A stretch of DNA of 64,000 nucleotides, taken from Sclerodactyla briareus. Lineage: Eukaryota > Echinodermata > Holothuroidea > Dendrochirotida > Sclerodactylidae. Both the position numbers and the translations under genes were made by a program. Below the pieces are notes generated by a model, which saw only the letters and a program-made list of their open reading frames with translations, had not been told where the DNA came from and ran no database searches. The stretch is from contig JAODTK010002444.1 of the NCBI GenBank assembly GCA_026419785.1, forward strand, positions 1-64,000. Direction: 5' to 3'. Every line of letters starts with the position of its first letter. Position 1 is the stretch's first letter. Shown here one piece after another: positions 11,900 to 24,348 of the stretch.

Positions 11900-13254
11900 A
11901 AAGTCACTGGAGGTCGAATGGACATAATTTCAGTGCTTCTCCTAAACGAAGTCCACCAAAAGACTGTTTCTGCGGGGGTGTACACGTCGGGGTTTACCCG
12001 CCTGTTCATGTCTAGTTCACTTCAGTGTTGCGCATCCACTTGCCAAACGTATTGCACCTATGCTTGGGGCTTGGGGCAATATTCACACTGAACACTAAAT
12101 TGTCCTACTAGTGAAACGCTCGTGTCAGGATTTGCCTACACCGATAAGACAAACTTCTAATTCTCATCAACCGATAGTTATCCACTAGCCAGTTGCGACC
12201 GAATAGCACAACCGACTAGCACAAGTTTGATACCGATTAGCAGCACTTACATTAGTCGTGAGTACCGACTAGACAGTATATACACTAGTCCGTGTCACTG
12301 ACAGAATAATGACGAGTACAAAAGTAGTAAGTAGGACAACGACTAGATCTGCTAGCGCTAGCGCTAGTACAGTGTGTTGCCTCCCCGATAGCGAAGCATT
12401 TCACTCCTAGACCAGTACTGCCAAATAGTTTGGGACAGTTTCGGGTTAATATATTTAAAACGATTCTCGACTGCATGCATTTGCGTATGGATAATAAGAA
12501 GAATCAAGGGAGGTTAGATAGAAAGGTTTGTAAAAAATAAGGAAGGAATAAGATTTGCGAGGCAGTACTAGAATATAATAACAAGGCGATCGCTCCAGCG
12601 TATCGTATGGTTGCGCGATCAGTGTTTTCTTCTATGATTATTCTATTAACTCATCGAGATATCATGTTTTGTCTCGACTGACCGAATTCAGCAAGAAACA
12701 GTGTTCACTATGGCGTATATATGTATGTCACACTTCCCTGATAGCGGACCATTCCTTCAAACGATCCACACAGTACAACAAAATTGTGCGAAAACACCCT
12801 GACATCGGGGAAAATGATATGGACCCCGAGGACCTCCATTTTAGAGGATAATTAGGAACAACATTAGAAAGGCGCTGCTAAGCGGCTAAGAGCATGGTTC
12901 CATGACTCGCCTGAACAAATACAGAAAGGGACACAAACTATAAATCGCCGAGGTGATCCGAGCCATGTGAGGGAATGCCGTTCTGATGACGTCTACAACT
13001 GACGAACAACTTCGAAACACACTACTATTTGTCCAAGTACCATTTTGAAATAGAATGAAAAGAGGTAAGAAACAAACCAGTCCTCGCCTTGACAGTACAA
13101 TCCAGACAGTTCTCAAAAAATATCCTATTAGCCGAAAGAACAGGGCAAAAAAATGCCAATGAAAGTTGCATTAGAATCTTAGGAAATCACATTCAAGGAC
13201 ACTACGAGGGTGGCGTTCAAATCCTGAGTCTGATTCAATTCTTGTGAATTGTTA
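11900..13254. other. Unassigned DNA with an ACCGACTAG-like motif cluster
   Basis: Between about 12137 and 12345 variants of ACCGACTAG or ACCGATTAG recur at least six times at irregular spacing, followed by a palindromic GCTAGCGCTAGCGCTAG run (12350-12368). The rest is unassigned; open frames at 12285-12476, 12669-12851 and 12886-13116 have no familiar motif. Confidence 0.45.
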
Positions 13255-13283
13255 CACTCCGCGCACATGGACGGCGCGGAGTG
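13255..13283. other. Perfect 10-bp inverted repeat (hairpin)
   Basis: CACTCCGCGC (13255-13264) and GCGCGGAGTG (13274-13283) are exact reverse complements separated by nine bases. No T-run follows, so there is no reason to call a transcription terminator. Confidence 0.8.
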
Positions 13284-13377
13284 GATCAACTGAAGGAGCA
13301 CGGCAGTACGATGAAAATCCGTTAAGGTGCAGTGAGGGATCTAGAGTATCTATGACGTACTGATTCGTGTTGGAAAG

Positions 13378-13487
13378 GTTGATTGCGCTTTTCAAGCGTT
13401 GATTAGTTCTTTGAGGCTTGATTCTGTTTTCGGGGGTTGATTCTTTTTTCGATGGGTGATGCTGTTTTTCGATGGCGTTTGATTTCC
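13378..13487 (+). repeat. Short minisatellite, ~20-bp unit
   Basis: About five diverged units of the form TTGATTNTGTTTTCGATGGG follow one another from 13378 to 13487. Spacing is 18-21 bases and the best match lies in the last three units. Confidence 0.6.
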
Positions 13488-14429
13488 AGCTGTAATGAAT
13501 TTTGTTACTTTTCGCGCTTCGTAGCTACGCCTATCTGGAAACACACCCAGCGCGGATGCTGTGACGCCCTTGCTCCATAGAGCAATGGAGTCGATCTGAG
13601 CATTCTTCTGCGTGCACCCAGTTGGCATGTCTCTGTGCGGCTATTTCATATGATGATGTTCAGGTAATCTTCAATGGCAGTGATCATAATGTGGAAGATT
13701 CATGACCCTTCACACTGCCGTTGCCCATCAGTGGACATAAATGGTGAAAAAAATAACTGCCCGATCAAAATCACTCGCATATATTGCGCTAACGTCTGTT
13801 GTTAAATTGTAAGAAGGACCTTGGAGGAATGACTTTTGACAGTCTCGTTGGTAATCTCCATGGAGCTTGTCAATGATAATGAAAACAAAATCGAATAGGC
13901 AACCTGCACTGTTCAGAAGTCCATGCACACTGGTTTTTCCAGCTTGTGAGAGCGTTATCAGATTGCGTAGTACCGAATCATACTATATCGCACAGATAAA
14001 CAAACTGCCAGGCCGTGGCGGCGGACCGGAGGGGGGGGGGGGGGGAGGGGGGGCGGGGCTCAGCCCCCCAATGAAAAAATGAGGGCAAACGCTTGTTTTA
14101 GCGGCTCCCCCCCCTCCCCCCCCCCCACCCCCATATTTGCAGAGTGTTCAGAAAAACATCAATGTATGGATTTAATTGCATGCTGATGTTAATTATATTT
14201 CAACATTTCGAGGAATACTCCGTGAATAATGACAGTCACTTCAATCAAGCACTCTGGAGGCTCGATATAGCATATGAGTCATCTTCCAGTTGCATCTTGC
14301 GGGTCCCTTGATGGCCGTAATGTGATATAGTCAGCAGAAAGGACCGTACTGCGCGTTCGCATCGGTTTGACATATTACGTTTCTGATACTCACCAAACGC
14401 ACAATCACTTGCAGCCTATTGCGATGGTC
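13488..14429. other. Unassigned DNA with facing G- and C-tracts at 14027-14127
   Basis: A long G-rich run (about 14027-14055), then GGGGCTCAGCCCC, then C-rich runs (14106-14132) on the same strand form a potential long stem. A GTGGCGGCGGA word just before it resembles ends of hAT-type elements, but no partner end was found. No gene is called. Confidence 0.4.
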
Positions 14430-15420
14430 AAAATCCAAAATTCGGCCGGCTCGGCGGCCGTGCGGCGAATTTTACCCAAATTCGTCCAGGCATCGAGCGG
14501 AGGCCCGCCCGGGCACGAAAGTTGATTAGGCACGCTCGTTCGCCGCTGAAGTTTTAGCGCGGATGGGTAAAATTCCAGCGGGTGTTGTCACTTCACTCGC
14601 GTCCAAAATACGCCGATGACCGGGCGGTCGCCTTCCGGGCACTGACCTAATCGAGCAGTCACCGTCGAGAGATTTATGTGAAAACTCGGAAGTTGCCAGA
14701 TCAAAGGGTGCCGAGCGGTCACGCTCGTTCGTCGTGGATGATCGGTCGCGCGAGAGGACCGGGATCAAAACCGGAGGCAGTCTGGCGGGCCGCTGCTCGA
14801 TTTGCCACGGCGAAAGCCCGGCCATGGCTGGTTAAAAGGCGATGCTCAGCGCGGATCCATACACGATAAAAACAGCCCCAAGGCAGCTCAAGAAGAAGAC
14901 GAGCTAGGTAGATGGGGAAAAGCCTCGTTGAAGGGCATGAGAACCAACTTGCGGATCCAGCAGGCCCTTCACAGATGAGCAAGAAGAGAAGATAAGCCCA
15001 GTTTCTTGAAGACAAACGCATGTGATATGGACCCCGGGAGCCAACGAGTACAAGACTGAGTTGAAGAGGAGACACTGCTGGGGGAGCTGACCAAGTCGCC
15101 GACGTACGCCTACGGGACACACGCAGATGCCCGCCGATCACTGACAGGAGGCCGGGCGATTTCTTGAAAATTGGCCGGTGGCGTCGGAGACCGCAGGGAA
15201 TCGTGGTCACGGTCGGTCACTGCCCAAACGCCGTGCGAAGGAGACCCCCGAATTCACCCAGTTTGGACTGAAGTCGGCCGGCACCGACGGGAAATAAACA
15301 GGGCATCGGTCGGGCATCGCTGGGGCTTCACTGCCTGCCCGCTCGACGTCCCTCCAGAAGTTGTTGTCGATGTCTAAAATTTCAGCGGTGCCGAGCAGGC
15401 TACAAATCGGTCGGTCCGCC
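14430..15420. promoter_or_regulatory. CpG-rich, GC-rich block (possible CpG island or foreign repeat)
   Basis: GC content and CpG frequency rise sharply here compared with the AT-rich flanks. CGGTC/CGGTCGG words recur often (for example near 14625, 14740, 15210, 15310 and 15410). Open frames up to 163 codons occur on both strands, as expected in GC-rich sequence, and none shows a recognisable domain. It could be a CpG-island promoter with an unrecognised first exon, or the body of a GC-rich transposon. The sequence does not decide. Confidence 0.35.
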
Positions 15421-16449
15421 GCCTCTGATTGGTGAACGTAGCATATGTAAACACTAATAGTCCAATATAGTTAACTGAGTTAAGCTCATAAAATTACTAT
15501 AGTCGTTTAAATCACTCACCTGACTTTGTGCTCTTACTTGTTACTCACCAAGCGAGAAGTTCTGTAGGATCTGATTTGCTTACAACAAAGAAAAAGTTTC
15601 AGAATATATCCTTGAAATGGCATACGGAATTTTGTGTATTTTATTAAAATTGTACCATAGCCCTTTGTAAGCTTTCCTCCAGGTCCAACCCATCAAATCA
15701 TCGAGGTTGCGATCTGTCCTGCCGTAGAGCATACTTACTACTAAATATGACCTGAGTCTTTAAGTCAGATGGCCATTAAAATGAATTTAACATGGTACAC
15801 TTCGGTGTATATATAGGCTACGCAATTAGGAACACATTGGTGCAGTAGTATTTCTTGTATTTACTTCTCTGGTAATATGCCTTGTCACGTTGATTAACGA
15901 AGCTTGAAACTATTTCGAATTAATTCACGACAAACATGTTCCTACCAGCCTTCTTCATTCTTCAGATGATTAAGAATATGTTCAAATAAGTGTTACGAAG
16001 AGTATTCATTTTGAAAAATGTCATGTAGTTTGGATGTACAGTAGTTGTGGAGGCTATATTTTAGCAAAAGAGCCTACCAAATTTAAAAGAATAAACATTT
16101 CGTTGAATCCCCCTCATCCACGACCGTGTAAGGATTACTTTGGTCGTCATACTCAAATTTTGCAATTTCAAATGTGTTGTTTAACATATGCTTAAATTAT
16201 GCACATGGGGCATAGCTATACGTTCACGGAAACGACAGCGCTTCTCAACCTGGCCACACGTAGCACACTTAAAAAGGGTGTTTTAAATGTAATAGGCTGG
16301 ATCAAATTAATACCTTGTAACGTATTGACATTTTTCTTTTTCATTCAACTTGTATTAAAACTTATATTCAAATTGCATTTTTCCTCTGATTTGTTCTTTG
16401 ATATTACATGCCTTTCACACACGAGACCCTTATTTCTTGCCTAGATATT
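15421..16449. other. Unassigned AT-rich DNA
   Basis: No gene, repeat or RNA is recognised. Confidence 0.5.
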
Positions 16450-16600
16450 TGTAGCACAGGCCCCTCGACAATGCCGTTTCCTGGCATCTAGAGGGCCTGG
16501 ACACCCCAAAATTTCTTGTGCGCTTCACGCCAACCAATGGGGGCGCTTCGCTTAGATAGTAAACATCACATTAGCCCCCCCCCCCCCAATAAAATAAAAA
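16450..16600 (-). repeat. Family C repeat head fragment (reverse orientation)
   Basis: On the minus strand a G-tract (16566-16580 on + as C) is followed by ATCTAAGCGAAGCGCCCCCA (16538-16557) and then GGAAACGGCA. The family C arrays at 27.05 and 57.14 kb start with the same ATCTAAGCGGAGCG word and then GGAAACGG. Only the head is present. Confidence 0.55.
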
Positions 16601-18449
16601 TTTCATTCCGCCGCGCCTGTGCCCGTCTGCACTAGTTGTTTTTAATTTCTAACACAACCACGTAGACAACCTTGATACTATTGACGGCGCACCCATTGTG
16701 ACTCTCGACAGCCTTTAAAAACCTCTAATGGGACATGTTTAACAATTTGATGACGCTTCATCACTTGCAAACCGTGATGTGCAATTGTACATCATGACCC
16801 TTTGGGTGGCGTTTTTTATAGGCCTATCTCTGCACGAGAACCTATATTCACAATTATCGTGAATACTTCGGAGTTTTAGGAGAAAAAAAAACCCAAAACG
16901 TTCAAAATGCGGTTTGAGCCTCTGTACCATTGAATCTCTAGTGGTGTGGCAGGCTTGTACATGTCCCAACACAACAAGACACACACTATTAGCGCCGACA
17001 GTCGTACCCGTTAGACTCTGTTAATTGTGTTTTGACATTGGATGGTTCGAAACATAGACAGGCAATCGTCATTACCTATATTATAGATGACTAACAGCCA
17101 ACATGTGGGGAATTATTGCTACTAACGATGTTTTCCGGTGCGCCTTCGATGTGCCTCTATTAGCCCGCGGTTTTCTGTATTACCATACTACCGTAATGAG
17201 TGTCGCGTTCGGCAAAATCATTATACTGGTGTACACACCAATATGGGTTGACAGCCTATTTAGGGTGTACACGGCTTCGGGCACTAGGGATTTCTTTCCT
17301 TTTGTTCATCATGATGATTATGTTTTATGTATTGTTTGATTACTGTATATTCGATATATTCAATGTATTTTTTATAACACCAGTGCCTTGCAGTAAACAA
17401 TGGAAGCCACGCGTGCTACAACTCTACACACGCAATCAGCTGAGCTGTAGTATATTAAACTTTTGCTTTCATATTCAAGGACCGGCGGTCGCAATACTGG
17501 GATAAAAATACGATTGAACTACACCCAAACACTGTATGACTGCCATAAATATACGACACCGCTGAAAATACCGGCCTTCCCGATAGGTGAAAGATATCGT
17601 AAGATGAATGGCTCTACGATTAATGGCAACTGACCAAATATCAAATGTAGGAAGAGGCAATTCGCATTCAAGTTGGTCTCAGTATAATACATCAGGTAGT
17701 CTATCACAATCACTGAACAGCTCATTCAATTCATTCTGCGGGGAATTGCTGAAGTGTGACCAGGCCGTTGATAACGAACTATAGTGGATCCTGGGTTCTG
17801 TTCATTCATAGTTTTCATGTTTTCAGATAGCATCCATATTGGTAGGCTTATTTCGCTTTGAAATGAAACACTTTGATAATATTCGGCAAAAAGATCAATA
17901 AAGTAACTGACTGTGCATCCTGAAAATTTTCACTAAAATATTCATGATCCATACTCGTACCTCTTTTGGAGTTGTAGTGTAGTGTAGTGTAGAAGTGTAG
18001 AATAGGACGGTCTACCGCAAGAGTTACCGAAAACAATTGCATGAAAAAATTAGGTGATGATGATCAAAAACATTATTATATATAAACATATGATTAACTT
18101 TCAGGTCATATTGATATGTACTGTGGAGTAAAAGCAGCTTGACGTTCAATCAAAATGGCCGGAACTCGAGCACTTTTACCTAGAATTCTGCACACCTGAA
18201 CACATGTACCATGTGCATCCAATTCAGTCTGTAGAAGAAGAAACATTTTATGCTTATGTGAACCCTCGAGATGACTATTGCGACCAGGTAATCCTTTACA
18301 GATGACCTGATGCCTCAAACCGAGCACCTCAGTCGTTTGTAGCAGGTCCCCCGAGGATACTCTCAAAATCATTCGATTTAACTATAGGAGAGAAAAAAAT
18401 TCTGCATATTTCACAAGATGCCTGAAATTAACCCAGATTATCTTTGAGG
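16601..18449. other. Unassigned DNA, with a short (GTGTA)n run
   Basis: A pentanucleotide run (TGTAG)n lies at about 17973-18000. The open frame at 18106-18372 (-) is free of low-complexity sequence and contains a splice-acceptor-like CTTCTTCTACAG followed about 50 bases later by CTAGGTAAAAG, but no protein family is recognised. Confidence 0.4.
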
Positions 18450-18477
18450 TGGGGGGGGGGGGGGGGGGGGGGGGGGT
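18450..18477 (+). repeat. Poly(G) tract, ~26 bases
   Basis: This is the longest uninterrupted G homopolymer in the window. Proline-rich reading frames across it are artefacts. Confidence 0.95.
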
Positions 18478-18942
18478 CCTAAATTTGTAACCCGACCCGA
18501 AGCCCCTCACCTGGTTGAAAACACTGTGACCATAATCGTCATGTTCATTACAGCATGTGCGGGCGAGGGAATAGCAATTTAAATAATAGGCAGATAGATG
18601 AATAATTCGATCAATAGATGGACATACGCGATAAATTAACTCAGCGACGCCGCGTAACTGAGATGAGGTAAGAATTATTCCGAAGAAAGAAAATGGCACT
18701 GTGATTTCCGAAAGGGAGTCCTAGTTCAAATAGTTCAAAAACACAATGAACAAAAACATATTGTCGAACGTTCCCCCCCCCCCTTATCCCCACGTAAATC
18801 TGCGAAAAGTGCACATAAAATGATTTGCTATACATGTTCGTGCATGTATTCAACAGCACCAGATATACAGTATATTAAAAAGGAATAGTGGTTCTTGGTT
18901 CTCGAACCGATTGAACCAGATAATTACTTCCAGTTAAATCAG

Positions 18943-19750
18943 ACAGTCCGGAGATTATCCCAAACGGGAGATTTATTTTCTCCTGAACAGGAGAAGCTGT
19001 ATGCAAATGAAGTAAATACGCTACGGCCAGTGTTTCCGACAGCGGTCTTGCCCGTGTTAAGTTAAGAAAAAACAAAACCAGCGAAAGCGAGTAAGCCCAG
19101 ATACTTTCGCTCATTAAGCCTGCGTAGAATAACTGTATTAACAAGAAGACTTCCCCTACGGGTTTATATGTAGATACCCTTTTTGAAAGGCTCACGCCTC
19201 ACGAGAATGCGATTCACAAGGTTTGCTAAGATCTGTAAAATACAACCTTCGCTACGGCCCTTCACAGCACAACCAATGATGCGGGTGTGGAGCACAACAC
19301 ACACACTGCAGACCGGCTGAAATTTTAATCACCTGCCGTTTAAATCTGTTGCGCTCAGTGCATTGCCGAATACGGTAATGTGTGTACCGCGTTGTGAGAG
19401 CGAGCTTTGTAAGCAGGTAAGAAGCCCACGCACTGGCAACGGTACGATTTGACCAACGGCGTGTTAATTAAGATAATAACAATGTTCGATAGTTTCTTCG
19501 AAACTACCTTGTGAACTATACTTTCATACCAAGCTTTTTTGTAGCATGTTTTAGATACATCCCATGCATTTGTATATGTTTTAAACTTGTCCTTTCAATT
19601 TACTTCCAAATGGCTTTCAAGACGGTTAAAACTATTTGAACCTTATGTATCTCCTCGGTATGCAAACGTTGCTGTGGGTAGAATTCATAATCCCTCTGTC
19701 AAATTCCCCGAACAGGAGAATATCTTATTCTCCCAAACAGTGATTGTGTT
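18943..19750 (-). mobile_element. TIR DNA element, family D copy 1 (~0.8 kb, non-autonomous)
   Basis: This stretch is a diverged, inverted copy of 43201-44443. Its left end ACAGTCCGGAGATTATCCCA (18943-18962) matches the reverse complement of the right end of copy 2. The right end near 19715-19740 has GGAGAATATCTTATTCTCCC, matching the left end of copy 2. Interior matches include GGCTGAAATTTTAATC and the GAAACTACCTTGTGAACTAT block (19500-19521). It lacks the 418-bp insert of copy 2 and preserves the uninterrupted site CCCTTCAC at 19258-19265. No transposase frame is visible, and the outermost right end is eroded. Confidence 0.75.
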
Positions 19751-22150
19751 CTATAGGAGGTAAGTCACCTCGCTACCTTCCGGTGTACTTAACACGCCGG
19801 TATACTAAACTAAACAAGTCACTTTTCGTATAATTAACTCAAAAGCGTTGTATGTGTCACCTACGTTAGTACTGACGGTAGCTATCCATTGAATGAATGG
19901 CTCCAACCAGAATAAAATAGTCCAAGAGAAAAGTGATTGGTGCTTCAGTTCCTCTTAAGTCATGATGATATTATTGTGCCTCCTGGATCCTGGTGTATAT
20001 ACCGATGTATAAAAGTAAGAGTTACCCAAAGTTACTTAATTAATGCGAAAGAAATATATCTTCTATCTTCTGTAAGGGCTGCACAAATTCACTCGCGAGA
20101 AAATTTAACCACATGAAAAAAACGGTTCACTATAGACGGTTAACGTTTGTCATTTCACAAAACGCAAATAACTTAGTGCCGTTCTCCTTAGGGAGACAAA
20201 ATGTTATCCCGTCCAAACAAACAAGAATTGTGAATATCATTGATCCGCCCTTTTTCAAAGCTTGCTTTGAACATTAGAGGAATTACGAAGCCCCAATGCC
20301 TTTTAAAATTAATCTTCGGGCAAAAATGAAGCATGTATTCGTTGGAGGAATCATGTTCGCAAGCATGATACCTCGTTGTAATGCCTATGTCTTCGCACAA
20401 TAGCTTCGCGAATTGAGGGAAATAATATCAAATACTTGTACGGTCCGTGCAGAAACTATAAGGTGCCTTGAAAACAATTCTGCATGGCCCATGGAAAACA
20501 TTTTTCCTGTGACATGGCAAGCCGGAACCTTAGTGAACTTATGATCGTCTTGACATCGTATAAAATGTCCCTCTTACACACCTTTCTATTCTTTAACGAA
20601 ATGAACGAGCGCCCAATTTTAACTGAAAACATCAGGGCTCCTTTAGTCCCCTCGATGAGAAAGCTCGATACCTAGTTTCATTCAGATCAGGCCTTTATTT
20701 CATTTCCTCCTTTCCACCACGAAGCTACCCATACTGTAGATCTATTGTATGACTGATGTAAAACCAACAAATCTTTGAACGATAGTATAAGGTAAAAATT
20801 CGTAATTTCGTGGAATAGATATCTGTGGCCAACGTAAATATTTGTTACTGCCAGCCAGCTTTTTCGAAAATTCGCAGACCCCATATCTTCGAATAGAATG
20901 ATTTGTGAACTTCATTTTGACCAAAGTTCTCCAAGTATCGAGACGAGGGCATTCATTTTCAAATATCGTTGATGCTTAATCTCTGGAATATTCAAGCACT
21001 ACATACTTTGAGTAGCTTAATTTGAATCGTTGTGTAGGCGTCTCACAAAGTCCTTTAAATAGTTTCACCTCTGTTGACCTCACTGACATATGTCTTGACC
21101 TATCATGCAAAGAACAAACATAACTCGTATGAGCTTCCTTCCCTACTCAATTGTGCTAACGGAGCAAAAGTCACACATCGAATAGCCGGGATGGAATACA
21201 CTCATTCTTCAATGTGTCAGGTGTCAACAACTTAATTGTTATGTTATGACCGAAGAAATTGATATTTAAAAACGCTTGTATAAAATGGATACTAATTTCC
21301 CCTAACACGCATTACTATTACTGCAAGAAGTAACCGAACTTTTACCACATATTGGGGAAGTAATCAACTAATGTTAATTTGTTTTTTTCTAGGTGGCCTG
21401 CGATTAACCTTTTCTTACGGTTCGTGCTAAGGGGTTTTCCGGAGTTCTGCAATAATTTATATTCTGTACACCGTGCACTGGTCTTGCGTTGTGTTCCTGG
21501 AGGTTTCGACAGCATCTGTTATTGTAACGATATAGAGGTGTGATTCTAGCAGTACGGGACATGGGTTTCGACATGACACCATAAATGATGAATTTACGCA
21601 AACACATGCACACTTCGGAAGTTTAACCCAATAACAGTGTTTAGTTTGCCGGGATAATTCTGTAGTGGCGAACTAGAAACATATTGGAAGAACAAATATT
21701 CAGTAATGTACAAAAGTACCATGCGTACCAATGCGGGCAATATGCACGATAGTCACTGGAAAAAAAAATTTTATAAAGTAATTTACGTCACATTCGTTTC
21801 AATGGGCTGTGAATGGTCTTACTCCTTAGTACATACATTTCTCGTCGAAAACTTATCAAACTACACAGAACTAACATCTTCATAATATCTGTACACCCCT
21901 CGCTCAGCACATATGGAATCCCTTATTAATACAGTAGTAAACTGGTCATTAGAGACTTACTGACGCCGTCCCCTCTGCCTACATATTCTAAGCAACAACT
22001 TTTCCTTAACAAGGAATCCACGAATTAATTGCTAGTGACCAAAGAATTACTATTGAGTGCGACAACTGATTGTTTGAGATCACAAGACTGATAGTTCCTC
22101 TCCACCCTAGATTGTGTATTCATGTGGCTTTATTCCTGTATTGCCCCGGA
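19751..22150. other. Unassigned DNA 3' of fucosyltransferase-like copy C
   Basis: Short open frames occur on both strands (for example 20188-20400 and 21404-21613, minus) without recognisable domains. I could not align it to the 3' flanks of copies A and B. Confidence 0.4.
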
Positions 22151-22159
22151 AGGACGCGA

Positions 22160-23400
22160 CATCATTCACTACGGCTCCCACAGGTTACAGACCACCAGTG
22201 TGTGTGAATTTGCCAACTGCTTCGCCGTAGTTGTTGGTTTCCATTTCTGTCACGCAACTCTGCACCCACCCACCACCCAGCCATCCCCCATACAATTCGA
22301 AACGATCTCAACATCTTTCCAAACGTTTGATTGAATATATTCATGTAAACGCAATGGAAGCCCTCATAACGAATCCTTCGTTCAAATTCACTAATTTCAC
22401 GAACAAAGCCATCCTTCTTCCATTTAAAGAATGATTTATAGAACAGGTCGTCATCACCGTTTAAATATGCCGCCAATTCCGCATCGAGTTAATCCCCAAT
22501 GTGAAATAAAACAGTGGAGGACCAATTCTTTCGTAATCTTCCTTGAGCCCTCCTCGAGAACACCGGAATACTTTCCAACACGGTGAGGGGGTGCCAGAAT
22601 TTCTCCTTTATTATTCCCTCACAACACGAGTTCTCTATCCGAGATAAATTTATACTGCTTTCAACATATTCCATTACAATTGGGATCGTTTCGCCTGCAC
22701 GTAGTCATGTTTCCGCACCCCCAAAAACCATGCGATCAAGAGGAATGTGATCTGCCAGATCTGTCGCGATCTTACTCTGGACCAGGCTATACTGTTACAG
22801 TGACTGGACATAAGGCCGCGAATTTTCGGCGTTAGATCGTGATAGTTACATCTCCGTTGAAACGTTGGGTATCGTTATCTCGAATATTTTGTAGTAACCA
22901 TATGGTATAGATAGTTCACTCTTATTGATATTGTAGGTAATATTGACCGTGCTTCTTTCGATAACCTGCGGGCGTAATATCTCTCGTCGTGATTGCACTC
23001 TCGGTCCAGTGTTGAACCACCCATAACTGAGAGGGTCTCGTTGTCCCTCAATTCCTCCCAGAGCTTTGTTATCCTGAAATCCTCCAGCCGAATATAACCA
23101 CTGTCGCATTCACGAACTTCTTGACGTTCAGATATGCATTCTTTAATATTATGGTATCGCCGTTACAGTTAAACTCACCACGGCAGAATTTTCCTCTCCA
23201 GAAACTCCTCAAACTGACACCAAGGCCAAATATAGTCTTTTCCCCTGGTTAATATTATCTGGCGAAATGTTGAAATGAGAAAACCTCTTTGCGAAGTAAA
23301 ACTTATAATGAAACGAAGTTTGGTTGCCGTGGAGCAACGTGAACCACTCGGATATAAGCGATTTGTTACCGAGAAGACACAGTAATTCAAATCAAAATGG
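22160..23400 (-). pseudogene. Alpha-1,3-fucosyltransferase-like (GT10), copy C, frame-broken
   Basis: GT10 enzymes transfer L-fucose from GDP-fucose to glycan acceptors in the Golgi. Minus-strand segments in order show SELSIPYGYY (22891-22920), matching the GT10 SD-x-PYG region; DLADHIPLDR (22731-22760); and ENSCCEGIIKEKFWHPL (about 22585-22635), the nucleotide-sugar motif usually written EN-x-C-x-DYVTEKFW. Then follow KWKKDGFVREISEFERRIRY (about 22360-22425) and a cysteine. The upstream FNCNGDTII stretch is shared with copy B. These segments lie in different frames joined by single-base indels. No membrane anchor was found upstream, so the 5' limit is uncertain. Copy C is clearly more diverged from A and B than they are from each other. 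Family assignment is strong; whether the breaks are real or assembly errors is open. Confidence 0.75.
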
Positions 23401-24087
23401 CCCCCATTTTAACTATTTTGTCAGTAACATTGGATTGTCAGTACAAGCCGTTGTCATGTCTGTAACCACCTGTTTCCGTTGTGTATTTGAAGCAATGGTA
23501 ACGGTTAGTTAAGGCTTCCGACCACGATGACCTTTTCCAAGTGTAACGATTCCCAATAATAGTGGATATCGCCAAGGTTGCGTATGTGCGTATCTCGTGT
23601 ATGCGCAAGTGTGTAGGCCTACAACTTATACATCGAAACTTGAAATATAACATCAACGTGCTGGCCAGACAGGAGAATTATGCTTAGGCTATCGCTACAT
23701 TACGTACTGACTGCAATGGGCGGTCCGATAATAATTATGCATAACACCACGGGACCTAGGTATACTTAGTGTGTATATTTTGACTTGGATTTGAAATCTA
23801 CTATTTCAGGAAGTCTGTTGGGCGTATTAATAATGATGGGCAACAGCGATAACTCGCCTCCCCGTCTCGACCAGTGCTCAGATGATATCGTGACCGGACG
23901 TGTCACCAATCCCAACCTCTCCAACGCCATTTTTACGTCCCATCCATACCAACCTACGGGAGCGAAGTTTTCGTACAGCGTGACTGCTCACAGCCGACCG
24001 ACAAGACTCATGCAATATCCCTAGAAATCAAATGCATTACAAGCGACAACATCATGAAGACTAAGACTTAGCTCAACTCAACTGCAG
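23401..24087. other. Unassigned DNA upstream of copy C
   Basis: This is the expected place for the 5' end of copy C, but no type II membrane anchor resembling those of A and B was found. The + strand frame at 23785-24024 is unrecognised. Confidence 0.35.
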
Positions 24088-24102
24088 ATATATATATCTA
24101 TT

Positions 24103-24167
<65 letters not shown>

Positions 24168-24179
24168 ATATATATATAT
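24088..24179 (+). repeat. (TA)n microsatellite
   Basis: A nearly uninterrupted TA run of about 90 bases. Confidence 0.95.
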
Positions 24180-24348
24180 GGCTATCACGGGCCCCAGTGG
24201 GTCTTACCAGTGTTGTCTGCTTGCATCTTTTGATTTAAATCGATTATTCGGGATCAATATTCATATGATGAACTGTTTCAACAACATTGTCTTATTCGGG
24301 ATTCTAGCATGGATTTAGGAAAAACGTTCTTTATAGTTGCTACTATTA

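Noticed and set aside
14526..15210. Frames of 99 and 163 codons on the minus strand
   Set aside because: GC-rich sequence has few stops on both strands here, and no domain, splice structure or start context supports a gene.
18106..18372. 88-codon minus frame with splice-like signals inside
   Set aside because: The composition is plausible for protein, but no family is recognised and the splice-like words could be chance.
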